From a virus, in IMG/VR virus record IMGVR_UViG_3300022752_000086, positions 1 to 55,989 of that record: a stretch of DNA of 55,989 nucleotides; one strand, given 5' to 3'. Numbering within the stretch: position 1 is the stretch's first letter; every line of letters begins with the position of its first letter. The notes under the pieces are model-generated. The model saw only the letters and a list, made by a program, of their open reading frames with translations, was not told the DNA's origin and made no database searches. This document shows positions 47,206 to 55,343 of the stretch, piece by piece. Position numbers and translations under genes: made by a program.

Positions 47206-48513
47206 ATGCCAGATACAGATCCAAATTTAACAATAGACGTAACCGGTACTACAGGAAGTATTGCCACAGAATGGGTAACTACAGGTGGTATTACTAACGC
47301 GCACGTACAAATAGTAAAATTAGCATGGGGGGATACAAATACTGCTACTCGTGTGAAGACTTCAACACCACTACCAGTAACAGTTATTTCCAACTCTAGT
47401 ACTCTAGGTATTTCCGGTTCTGTGAGTGGATTGGGTACTTTCAAAATAGTAAATGGAATTTCTGGTGCCACAACTGGAGCAATAACAGTACAGGGTACTA
47501 CCGCATCAGGAACTGTTCCAGTTCAAGTATCAGGTTATGTCCAAGGAATTACCAGTGGAGTTAAAGTAGGAATTACTGGTGATGTAACCGTAGCTAATAC
47601 TGTGTATATTCAGGGTATTACTAGTGGAATTAATGTGGGAGTAACTGGTGGTAGAAGGCTTAATTATCTCACAGATAGTGTAACTGTAAATGGAACAGTG
47701 GGTGTTAGTGGTGGTAGATATCTGTTACCAGCTACTGATGGAGTTAAGATATATTCCGCAGTAGATGGTGGTGCTACTCTTCCATTTAAGATGCACGACG
47801 GTAGTGGTAATCCCATAACTTCTACTTCCGGGGCACTTGATGTCAAGATAATTGGTGCTGGTATTACAGCAACGGTTAATGTTTCTGCTATAGTAGGAAT
47901 ATCTCAAGCAGATCAATCGGTTCCATTGTTTGTTGCAGGAGCAACAGCAGGTCCTTCAGTGCGCGTAAAGGGCGGTTTGACCGGAGGTGCACTAGAAGTA
48001 GCATGGACATCAGCAATGCCTGTATCCATAGATCCAACCAGTGCAGTGAATTTAACCTTTGAAGATTCTAATATAACAGGAAGACTGGATACTATCATCA
48101 ATTCTTATATGGGTGATATGGAAACTGCTCTTACTAATATTCAGTCAGATATTGCCCTAATGAAGGGTAGAATGCCAGAAAATAGAACATATGACACCAG
48201 CACAACTATTAAATTAAGCGATACTGTATACACTGGAACTGTGACTGTTGGGATTACTGGTTCTGTAAAGATATTTAATGGTTCTTCTGCCCCATTAAAG
48301 AACGGTATTACCATCAAATCATTGGCACCAGTGAGCACAAGTGATGCATATTTGATACAAGTTGTTGGTAATTCTTCTGGTACAGGTATAGCAAGTACAA
48401 CTCCATATTATCTGTCACCGGGAGAAGTAATGTTCTTATCAATAAGCAATACAGATAAACTAACATTTATATCTAATGGAATATCTACTCGCTTCTCATT
48501 TATAGCATCATAA
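47206..48513 (+). CDS. 435-aa beta-repeat virion protein, function unknown
   Basis: The protein is dominated by short Gly/Val/Thr strands with recurring G-I-T-S/G-G-V units (GYVQGITSGVKVGITGDVTV, then IQGITSGINVGVTGG), typical of beta-prism or beta-helix fibres. Near residues 300-325 a heptad-like segment (METALTNIQSDIALMKGRM) resembles the C-terminus of the 369-aa protein at 20607-21716. A final globular part has YYLSPGEVMFLSISNTDK, like decoration or receptor-binding domains. It has a GGAG ribosome-binding site and a late-type promoter. I infer a virion surface protein; fibre and head-decoration roles are both possible. Confidence 0.6.
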   Translation: MPDTDPNLTIDVTGTTGSIATEWVTTGGITNAHVQIVKLAWGDTNTATRVKTSTPLPVTVISNSSTLGISGSVSGLGTFKIVNGISGATTGAITVQGTTASGTVPVQVSGYVQGITSGVKVGITGDVTVANTVYIQGITSGINVGVTGGRRLNYLTDSVTVNGTVGVSGGRYLLPATDGVKIYSAVDGGATLPFKMHDGSGNPITSTSGALDVKIIGAGITATVNVSAIVGISQADQSVPLFVAGATAGPSVRVKGGLTGGALEVAWTSAMPVSIDPTSAVNLTFEDSNITGRLDTIINSYMGDMETALTNIQSDIALMKGRMPENRTYDTSTTIKLSDTVYTGTVTVGITGSVKIFNGSSAPLKNGITIKSLAPVSTSDAYLIQVVGNSSGTGIASTTPYYLSPGEVMFLSISNTDKLTFISNGISTRFSFIAS

Positions 48514-48514
48514 G

Positions 48515-50197
48515 ATGGCACGTAACAACTACACAATACGTTCTAAACCAGTAGAAGAAAATGATCTTGTTTTAGCAAGAACAGATTCTTTCTATTTTTT
48601 AGAGTTTGTAGAATACGCTAAAGATATATTTGATTCAACAAAAATAAAATCAAAGCCTAGTGTAATTTTTTACACAGAAGATGCAATAAATAAAGTGATT
48701 TTAGATTATTCGTTAGCAAGTCCAGAAGATAAATTATTTTTAAAGACATTTTTTGCTAAAATGAGTGTGGATGAAGCTTTTAGTTTAAATGGTGGTCAAT
48801 ATTTAGATGATACAATTGCTGTAGATGCAGATATTTCTTCTTCTTTAAAATTTAAGAAATTTTCAGAAGATTTGGTATTTGCTGAAGTAGTATCTTCCAC
48901 TAATAAAGATGCAAATGTAGACCAATACATTTTAAATTATTTTATTAATACACCACAACTAAGCAAAGCTTCGTCTTTACAAGAATCTACTGATACAAAA
49001 ATTAAAGCACTAATATCTCGTAATCCAAAATACACAGCAAAACCTTTATTATATTTGGGATATCAACCAGGAGATATTATAGAAATAATATCACCTTCAT
49101 CTCAAAATAATACTAAAAAATTCATTGTATCCGATGCAGCATTTATCAACGATAAAGAAGTTATTTATTTGGAAAATGCAAATGATATGGTGGAAGAAAA
49201 TCTTACAGGAAAGATAGTATTAATTAATCTGTATATTAATAGTAAAGTGTCTATTACTGATCAAGCCATTTTAGATAATTCTAATACAGAATTGGGATGT
49301 GCTGTAGACTCTGCTAATGGAATTAGATTACCGTATCAAACACAAAAACAAGCAGCTATTAGAGGCAGTAATTACGTTTGGGTTGCTGGAAGTTGTACAG
49401 ACACAACAACCAATTTAAACCAAAGTATTACCACATCTCTTACTTCAGTAGATGCTCAATACGCAGCACAGGCACAAGAAATTTTTGATTCCAATGTTGC
49501 GTTTTTAAAGAATTCTCTTAATGTAACGAACAGTGATGCATTAAGTGCTTTTTTTAAAAAAAAAACTATAACGAATAGTACCAGTAATTTAATAAACGGA
49601 ACACTAGATACCGAATTTTTTACTGCAACTACTCCAGTTGATTTTACAGATCCTTTTGAACAATTTTTTGAACAAAATGTAATTAAATATTCTGTTCCTG
49701 TTGTATTGGACAGTAAAGTAAAATTACAAGCAACTACAGCATTTATTCCTGGTTCAATTTTACAGGATATAGCCGGTGTATCTGCCAGTAATTTAGTAAC
49801 AGTACAGACAGACACAAACATCTATAAAATATTAAATATTTCATATGAAGCAATTATTACAGACAATGATATTAAAGTAAGAACATTTGATGGAAATTTG
49901 TATAATCAAAATATACGTTTAAGTAAAAATATAATAACAACAATATACGAAACTAGTATGACTGGTAATGAATCAGAACGATTGGTATTTTCGTCTACTA
50001 AAGACACACTGACTCAAGTTTTGGATTTTGGCCAATACGGATACGCTTATGTTCAAATAGGAAGATATCACCTATTTATTCCAATAAAAGACGAAGTAAC
50101 TCCACTATATCTGTTCACTAATCCCACCAAAAAAACAAGTAATTCTTCAGTTGTGGGGGTGTACATTCCATCCGTAATTAAAAACTATTCCTATTAA
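48515..50197 (+). CDS. 560-aa probable virion protein, function unknown
   Basis: It starts one base after the preceding stop, so it is probably co-translated with the 435-aa gene. It is acidic and polar with mixed helix and strand. Segments include FYFLEFVEYAKDIFDSTKIK near the start, YLGYQPGDIIEIISPSS in the middle and QYGYAYVQIGRYHLFIPIKD near the end. No family or catalytic motif was recognised. A T7A10 run at 49549-49565 encodes FFKKK at about residues 446-450 in frame numbering from 48515 divided by three (roughly residue 346); frameshifting there would soon reach a stop. The late-gene setting suggests a structural role. Confidence 0.55.
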   Translation: MARNNYTIRSKPVEENDLVLARTDSFYFLEFVEYAKDIFDSTKIKSKPSVIFYTEDAINKVILDYSLASPEDKLFLKTFFAKMSVDEAFSLNGGQYLDDTIAVDADISSSLKFKKFSEDLVFAEVVSSTNKDANVDQYILNYFINTPQLSKASSLQESTDTKIKALISRNPKYTAKPLLYLGYQPGDIIEIISPSSQNNTKKFIVSDAAFINDKEVIYLENANDMVEENLTGKIVLINLYINSKVSITDQAILDNSNTELGCAVDSANGIRLPYQTQKQAAIRGSNYVWVAGSCTDTTTNLNQSITTSLTSVDAQYAAQAQEIFDSNVAFLKNSLNVTNSDALSAFFKKKTITNSTSNLINGTLDTEFFTATTPVDFTDPFEQFFEQNVIKYSVPVVLDSKVKLQATTAFIPGSILQDIAGVSASNLVTVQTDTNIYKILNISYEAIITDNDIKVRTFDGNLYNQNIRLSKNIITTIYETSMTGNESERLVFSSTKDTLTQVLDFGQYGYAYVQIGRYHLFIPIKDEVTPLYLFTNPTKKTSNSSVVGVYIPSVIKNYSY

Positions 50198-50198
50198 T

Positions 50199-50206
50199 TA
50201 TAAATA
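50199..50206 (+). promoter_or_regulatory. candidate late promoter TATAAATA before the 1304-aa gene
   Basis: An exact octamer match lies in the 18-base gap before the 1304-aa gene, ending nine bases before the ATG. The leader (AAAATAACAATG) has no clear ribosome-binding site, as in gp48 and the gp27-like gene, which share the AACAATG context. Confidence 0.45.
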
Positions 50207-50215
50207 AAAATAACA

Positions 50216-53200
50216 ATGGCATCATCATTTCCACAACCAGAAGAAACGTTTTTTAATAAACCTGTAAGAATTGATTTATCTAATGTTCCTTTTGGTAGAG
50301 AAATGAGTTTTTATATTGATACTAGAATATCTCAACCTAGAAAATATTTAAATAATTTTAGTGGTATAGGAAAAACTATACATCCCACTGAGAATGCAAG
50401 AGCTGTCAAAATAACTATACCTTTAAAATATCAAAATTATGGAAAATTTAGTACAGAGATATACTCATATTTTGATGATGGAACAGGAATTAGAGATGGT
50501 TCTCTTGCTCCACAATTTTTACAGTGTGTAAATGCTGTTGGTAGAGGAAGAGCTTCATACGCTGGCAATTTTAAAGGTCCATATATTAATGGTTATAGGA
50601 ATAATGGATGGATTGATCTAGGAAATAATACATTTACTTTTAATTCCTTAAAACAAACTACAGTAGACGATGATCTAGTGGATTTAGATAGAGAGTTTCT
50701 TCGTAAAAGAAATAGTAATTTTATATATTACATGATACAAGAAACAGATTTTATCTGGTTCTATAATGATATTGATAGTTCAATAAAACCAATGACATGG
50801 CTAGCTAATTCTTGGACCGGTGGTGTTTGGGAATCCCAAATAATCCCAGCCAAAGGAACTAAACCAGAAATTAAACCACTAGGATTTACTGAATTTAAAG
50901 TTAAAAATTTAAATACATTCTGGAGTGCATTTAGTCTAGTAAGAAGATATGTTAGCTGGGCTTATTTTATGATTCAAAATGTAGAAAATGTAAATCTTAG
51001 TAGAGGGTTTCCTGTTTCTATAGGTGATGATGTTTATGTTATGTTGGATCTTGAACATTTTTATAATGGATGGTGGAATGGACCACCAGAATTAGGATTT
51101 GGTAATGCTCCAGGCAAACCCAGATTTTTTGATACTACAACAGAAGAAGGAAAAATAGCAGAAAGCGCATATATTGATTCACTGGCTCAGGTGTTAGCAC
51201 ATGCTAAACAAATACTATTAAATCCCCGTGATTATATCTCTCAATTTATTAATTTAGAAGGAATTCCCGAATTTGTTTTAGAATTTTGGACAGATACTCC
51301 AACAAAAACATTCGTGGGACAATCAACTCCTACTATTAGTGAATTTGTAAATTTATGGACAGAATATATTGAAATGTTGCCATACAAATATAGATTTAAT
51401 TTTAAACTAGGTTGTTATTCAATACCTGATGTTTACGAGATGGATTTTGATAATTCTAAAGATGGTAATATTTCTGGTGGATGGTATGGTGAAGAGTTAG
51501 TTCCTACACCCGGTTCTCGTTCTGGAGTGGGAAAAGTATGGAATTTTTTAACTCAAGCATCTAGAGATAAATTGAATGATTTATATATTGAAAAATATAA
51601 ACGTTTATTAGATTTTTGTGATTTTTTATGTCCCCAAGTTTACATATACGAACCCACAAATCAATTTTGTGATTTTACTGGTGGTACTAATCCAGATATA
51701 CAATGGGATTTTTATCTAAAACAAGCAGGAAACAGAAATCAATTTGAGCAATTTACATACGATAATGTGAGACGAGCACATTTGTATAATAAAAAATATG
51801 GTTTTAATAAACCTATTCTGCCCATTTTAGCTTCTGTATATCCTAGTAGCTGGGAGTTTACAAATCTGTATAATACTTACGCAAAACGTGGTCCCTATAA
51901 TAAACAAAGACATGCAATTCCGGGCAATAATGACTTTATTACTGATAGATTTATTGATCTAGATACTCTTAAATCACAATTAAAAACCTGTTATGATGCT
52001 GTGGATAATCCATCATATATTAAAGGATTTTTCTGGTGGAATACAGGAATACCCAGATTAGTGGATAATTCTGGAGATTTAAATCCATTTATAGACGCTG
52101 ATCCATTTTCTACTGCAGATTTAAGTGGTGCAGACGAAAGTCGCAGAAGACGTAGAGTATATTCTCTGGATGTGGATCCAACCACACAAAATTCTATAGA
52201 AGATTTAGTAGATACTGGTCTTTCTTTTGATGAACGAGGAAATTATAAATGGACGCATCTTAGTCCTTGGAGTAATGTCAATTATAAAAAGCACAAAACA
52301 AAAGTAGTCAGAAAAGAATTAGATTTATTTGAAAAATTAAACGGTAGTGTTTTACAAACTAACAGAATTGGAACTATTCCAACTGAACAAGATCGTATTT
52401 TAATTATAAATCTATCCAATCTTGTTTTTGCAAGAGAAACTAATTTTAAATCTGATAATAGTTCGACTATAGTTCATCCAAAGGTGTATTCTGTAACTGG
52501 TGAGCTAAACAGTAAAACTGAATACGAAACTACTTACGGTAAATTTAGTTTGCATGCATCTTCACCTAATTATTCTGGTTATTTTTATTCGTGGATGCCT
52601 GAAAAATCACCAAAGACTGGACAAAAAATATACAATCCTAATTTATTATCTCTAGACAGACAGTATTTAAATAGTAAACAAAATAATATTATTTACTGTA
52701 TGATTGGTGATGCAGATCAAGAAATAGCGTATAATGATGTTACTGGCATTAAAATAGGAGATATTAAAAATCTGACTCCACAGCAATTAAAAAATTTAAA
52801 TCCATTTTGGTCTGCATTTTTAATTGCTAGACGCTATGTTAATTGGTGTTATGAAGTAATAACAAAGATAGAAAGCAAGAACACTGTAACATCAGGAAAT
52901 AGTCCTAAATCTATAGGTGATGTAATATATTTTGTATTAGCTCATGAAAAACTATTTCAACAATGGTGGTCTAGAGTACCAAAAACAGAAGAAATCGTAT
53001 ATAGTGAAGTATTAGCAGAAATTTTGGATGTTATCCGGGGACTTTTAACCACTCCTACAGGGGTTATAGGATTGAATGTTCCAATACCTTCGAATATAAA
53101 AGAGAAGTACATGAGTCATCCCAGTAAAACTGATTTTAATTTTATTGCAGAATGGGAAAAAATAATAGAACCTCTTCCCGCAAAATATAAAAATGTTAAG

Positions 53201-54130
53201 TTAGGAATTTACAACATTCTTGATGTTAGTCCAATTGATACTGATGGTAATCCCAATACTATTACTGCAGGATTTGATGGAGAAAAATACACCTTACCAG
53301 GAAATCCTATAGGATCTACCGGCCCTTGGAATAGTTTAACACCCAAAGCACGAGAAATTATTAATACTGCATTAGTGAATAAAAATGCAGTTCTTCTGGA
53401 TAAAGTAGATTTCTTGATTCCTAAAGTATACCCATTTGAACCCAATTCACATCCATTATCGTGTACCAAAATATATTCGTTCTATGAAAAAAACCAATGG
53501 TCTGGTTTAGATTTAATAGAACAGTACACTCAAGATTCTGTTATTAGAGCAGCACTATACAATAAACTGTATAATAAAACTCTACCTATATTCCCTATGC
53601 TTAACACAGCATACGAATACGATTCAAATGGTTCGCTGTATACCACATACTGTGGAAATTCTGGTTATGCGTTTGGTGGTGCGTGGTATCATACTTCTTC
53701 ATTAGGATTTCCAAACAGAGATCAGTACATATGGGGAAGACGGATAGAATTTGATATGCTTCAAGCACATATTAAAACATGCTATGATGCAATTTTCAAT
53801 GATCCCACACAGATAAAAGGATTTTTCTGGTGGAATAATGCTATACAAAAAGCAGTATCCCTTTCTAATAATTCTGATGTATACGTTTGGACTGCAGATG
53901 TAGATTCTCCCACATCTTATTATAGATACAGACGATACTATGCAGATGATTATGCTTGGAATTCAACCACAAGACAATACACAATCGGTGTATGGGATGA
54001 AGCAGCTTGGGGATTAAGTCTTGCAGATGACAAGAAAATTGTGGTAGTCACAAAAGATATACAAACTGTTAATAGTGTACGCGATATGCAGATTGTGTAC
54101 AGTACTGGATCTGCTGATATACAGCTATAA
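50216..54130 (+). CDS. 1304-aa protein of two diverged tandem copies, possible glycosidase-like TIM barrels
   Basis: Two long similar units are visible, offset by about 600-630 residues. Landmarks in order are LNTFWSAFSLVRRYVSWAYF versus LNPFWSAFLIARRYVNWCYE, VYVMLDLEHFYNGWW versus IYFVLAHEKLFQQWW, CPQVYIYEP versus IPKVYPFEP, and IKGFFWWN (602-609) versus IKGFFWWN (1200-1207). Strands ending in acidic residues (Glu280, Glu479; Glu911, Glu1075) and a closing GFFWWN strand suggest a glycoside-hydrolase-type barrel. Copy 1 has Asp278-Leu-Glu280 where copy 2 has Ala909-His-Glu911, so copy 2 may be inactive. No exact family was recognised. I infer a virion-associated polysaccharide-binding or degrading protein. 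Confidence 0.6.
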   Translation: MASSFPQPEETFFNKPVRIDLSNVPFGREMSFYIDTRISQPRKYLNNFSGIGKTIHPTENARAVKITIPLKYQNYGKFSTEIYSYFDDGTGIRDGSLAPQFLQCVNAVGRGRASYAGNFKGPYINGYRNNGWIDLGNNTFTFNSLKQTTVDDDLVDLDREFLRKRNSNFIYYMIQETDFIWFYNDIDSSIKPMTWLANSWTGGVWESQIIPAKGTKPEIKPLGFTEFKVKNLNTFWSAFSLVRRYVSWAYFMIQNVENVNLSRGFPVSIGDDVYVMLDLEHFYNGWWNGPPELGFGNAPGKPRFFDTTTEEGKIAESAYIDSLAQVLAHAKQILLNPRDYISQFINLEGIPEFVLEFWTDTPTKTFVGQSTPTISEFVNLWTEYIEMLPYKYRFNFKLGCYSIPDVYEMDFDNSKDGNISGGWYGEELVPTPGSRSGVGKVWNFLTQASRDKLNDLYIEKYKRLLDFCDFLCPQVYIYEPTNQFCDFTGGTNPDIQWDFYLKQAGNRNQFEQFTYDNVRRAHLYNKKYGFNKPILPILASVYPSSWEFTNLYNTYAKRGPYNKQRHAIPGNNDFITDRFIDLDTLKSQLKTCYDAVDNPSYIKGFFWWNTGIPRLVDNSGDLNPFIDADPFSTADLSGADESRRRRRVYSLDVDPTTQNSIEDLVDTGLSFDERGNYKWTHLSPWSNVNYKKHKTKVVRKELDLFEKLNGSVLQTNRIGTIPTEQDRILIINLSNLVFARETNFKSDNSSTIVHPKVYSVTGELNSKTEYETTYGKFSLHASSPNYSGYFYSWMPEKSPKTGQKIYNPNLLSLDRQYLNSKQNNIIYCMIGDADQEIAYNDVTGIKIGDIKNLTPQQLKNLNPFWSAFLIARRYVNWCYEVITKIESKNTVTSGNSPKSIGDVIYFVLAHEKLFQQWWSRVPKTEEIVYSEVLAEILDVIRGLLTTPTGVIGLNVPIPSNIKEKYMSHPSKTDFNFIAEWEKIIEPLPAKYKNVKLGIYNILDVSPIDTDGNPNTITAGFDGEKYTLPGNPIGSTGPWNSLTPKAREIINTALVNKNAVLLDKVDFLIPKVYPFEPNSHPLSCTKIYSFYEKNQWSGLDLIEQYTQDSVIRAALYNKLYNKTLPIFPMLNTAYEYDSNGSLYTTYCGNSGYAFGGAWYHTSSLGFPNRDQYIWGRRIEFDMLQAHIKTCYDAIFNDPTQIKGFFWWNNAIQKAVSLSNNSDVYVWTADVDSPTSYYRYRRYYADDYAWNSTTRQYTIGVWDEAAWGLSLADDKKIVVVTKDIQTVNSVRDMQIVYSTGSADIQL

Positions 54131-54180
54131 GTTCTTTATTAATATAATGCACCCTGGAGGGTACAAAGTATGTATGAGTT

Positions 54181-54203
54181 TTCCATTTTCATAAATAATG
54201 GAA
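54181..54203 (+). promoter_or_regulatory. hairpin overlapping CATAAATA before the microprotein gene
   Basis: TTCCATT and AATGGAA form a seven-base stem with a nine-base loop containing most of CATAAATA (54190-54197), one base from the late-promoter consensus. A second short palindrome, ACCCTGGAGGGT, lies at 54151-54162. Either could be regulatory; the 89-base stretch 54131-54219 otherwise holds nothing recognisable. Confidence 0.3.
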
Positions 54204-54219
54204 GAAAGAGGTGAAACTT

Positions 54220-54327
54220 ATGAAACTAGTAAAATGGATTAAATCCAAAGTAAATGCTCTTCTAGTACAACTAGGCGTTAAATCTGCTCCTGTCTGCAAA
54301 AAGAAAACCTGCTGTAAAAAGAAATAA
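54220..54327 (+). CDS. 35-aa Lys/Cys-rich microprotein
   Basis: The product starts MKLVKWIKSKVNALLVQLGV, an amphipathic helix, and ends in a compact KKKTCCKKK-type tail preceded by VCKK, giving three Cys and a very basic C-terminus. The ribosome-binding site (AAGAGGTGAAACTT-ATG) is the strongest in this part of the window, and a terminator follows 33 bases after the stop. That makes a stand-alone translated unit likely despite its size. It could be a membrane- or nucleic-acid-binding peptide or a small host-takeover factor. No family is recognised. Confidence 0.6.
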   Translation: MKLVKWIKSKVNALLVQLGVKSAPVCKKKTCCKKK

Positions 54328-54359
54328 GTAAAAGTAAAGACTGTTCAGTTAATGGAACA

Positions 54360-54391
54360 AAGGGCTCTCACCTGTGACGGTTGGAGCCCTT
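54360..54391. terminator. probable terminator hairpin after the microprotein gene
   Basis: AAGGGCTC and GAGCCCTT pair across a 16-base loop, followed by TGTTCTTT on the plus strand. It lies between the plus-strand microprotein and the converging minus-strand methyltransferase gene, so it may act in both directions. The T tract is interrupted. Confidence 0.6.
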
Positions 54392-54396
54392 GTTCT

Positions 54397-54975
54397 TTAG
54401 AGAACTTTAGCACAGTAATCGTACATTACAATTCCAGATGCGGTTCCTACGTTTAGGCTCCGTACAGAACCGTATTGTGCAATGTAAACGGTATCGTTAG
54501 CAATTTCCAGTAATTCTTGTGGAACGCCTACCTGCTCCTGTCCAAAGATCATGACCACGTGCTTATCCTTGGGCCATGCATACGAGTCTAGACGAAGAGC
54601 ACCGGGGATGTTGTCTACAGCCACAAGGTGTAGATCCTGGCCTACTTCGTCTCTCAGAGCGTCCAGCGTCGTAGCCAGCCCTTCAAACGATCCAGCGTGT
54701 AGTAGGCGAACATAGTGATGAGTACCAACAGTGCCCCTACGATCATACTGCTTAGACCCGTAGACAACCACTTTCTTAGCCAGGAATGCATTACAGTTCC
54801 TAATGCAAGTAGCGATGTTAAAGTCGTTATAGAGATTGCTGCACAGAACAGAGAAATTATTCGTTCGTGAGTCAAGGTCTGCGAGAATCGCTTCATGCTT
54901 CCAGTAATGGTAGTGATCAATGATGTTTCGGGTTTCATTGCCAGTCCGGGAAGAAATTGGTGAAGTCAGGTCCAT
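54397..54975 (-). CDS. SpoU/TrmH-family RNA 2'-O-ribose methyltransferase
   Basis: The 192-aa protein carries the three SpoU motifs: NIATCIR (53-59, motif 1 with the conserved Asn and Arg), IFGQEQVGVPQELL (143-156, motif 2) and GSVRSLNVGTASGIVMY (169-185, motif 3). These form the trefoil knot that binds S-adenosylmethionine and methylates a ribose 2'-OH in tRNA or rRNA. The first 45 residues are an extension with no recognised domain. The gene overlaps the end of the upstream 111-aa gene by 41 bases. A tRNA-Gly gene lies just upstream on the same strand, so a tRNA target is possible; this is inference. Confidence 0.88.
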   Translation of the reverse strand: MDLTSPISSRTGNETRNIIDHYHYWKHEAILADLDSRTNNFSVLCSNLYNDFNIATCIRNCNAFLAKKVVVYGSKQYDRRGTVGTHHYVRLLHAGSFEGLATTLDALRDEVGQDLHLVAVDNIPGALRLDSYAWPKDKHVVMIFGQEQVGVPQELLEIANDTVYIAQYGSVRSLNVGTASGIVMYDYCAKVL

Positions 54976-55270
54976 CGTTGTTTCGCTTTTTTCGCTTCTT
55001 GTTTGGTCGTTGCAGATACTTGTAAAAATCTTTATCGTAATACTTAATGGTGAATCCGGGCCAACCTTCTTTATTTAAGGTTTGTGTTTCTAGCCGGATT
55101 CCGTGTTTTACTAGCCAAGCACCTAAATTATACTTTGCTTGTTTTACTGAACCTGGATACGTTTCTTTCTTAGGATTCCAATCACGATCATCCAGCTTAA
55201 GAAGAATACTAAATCCACAATCAATCAACTTTTTACCAAACCAAATTTTAAACTTATTAAACTTTTTCAT
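54935..55270 (-). CDS. 111-aa basic protein of unknown function
   Basis: I chose the ATG at 55270 (MKKFNKFKIWFGKK). The longer frame to 55339 begins inside the tRNA gene and must be spurious. The protein is Lys-rich, with GWPGFTIKYYDKDFYKYL in the middle and a highly basic RPNKKRKKRN stretch near the end, then an acidic-aromatic tail (PDFTNFFPDWQ). It starts three bases after the tRNA 3' end and overlaps the methyltransferase start. No family was recognised; nucleic-acid binding is plausible from charge alone. Confidence 0.55.
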   Translation of the reverse strand: MKKFNKFKIWFGKKLIDCGFSILLKLDDRDWNPKKETYPGSVKQAKYNLGAWLVKHGIRLETQTLNKEGWPGFTIKYYDKDFYKYLQRPNKKRKKRNNDGPDFTNFFPDWQ

Positions 55271-55272
55271 AA

Positions 55273-55343
55273 TGCGGGTAAAGGGAATCGAACCCTTGTC
55301 TACTGCTTGGAAGGCAGTCGTGCTACCATTATACCACACCCGC
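55273..55343 (-). tRNA. tRNA-Gly (anticodon TCC)
   Basis: The reverse complement folds as a standard 71-base tRNA. The acceptor stem GCGGGTG pairs with TACCCGC (last pair G-T), with discriminator A. The D-arm contains AATGGTA. The anticodon stem ACTGC/GCAGT encloses loop CTTCCAA with anticodon TCC (reads GGA). The T-arm AGGGT-TCGATTC-CCTTT is canonical. CCA is not encoded, so host or phage CCA addition is needed. GGA is a common glycine codon in the AT-rich, Gly-rich fibre genes here, which may explain retention. It overlaps the 3' end of uvsE by 15 bases. Confidence 0.96.

Noticed and set aside
47127-47471. 114-aa minus-strand frame overlapping the 435-aa gene
   Set aside because: It overlaps both gp33 and the start of a gene with its own promoter and ribosome-binding site, and has no recognisable features.
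54147-54194. 15-codon frame (MHPGGYKVCMSFPFS) as a leader peptide
   Set aside because: It is very short with no convincing ribosome-binding site, and there is nothing to show it is translated.
54654-54938. 94-aa minus-strand frame
   Set aside because: It is a shadow of the SpoU methyltransferase gene; the hydrophobic stretches are a frame artefact.
54935-55339. 134-aa form of the small basic protein
   Set aside because: Its first 23 residues would be translated from the tRNA-Gly gene; the ATG at 55270, just after the tRNA, is the sensible start.
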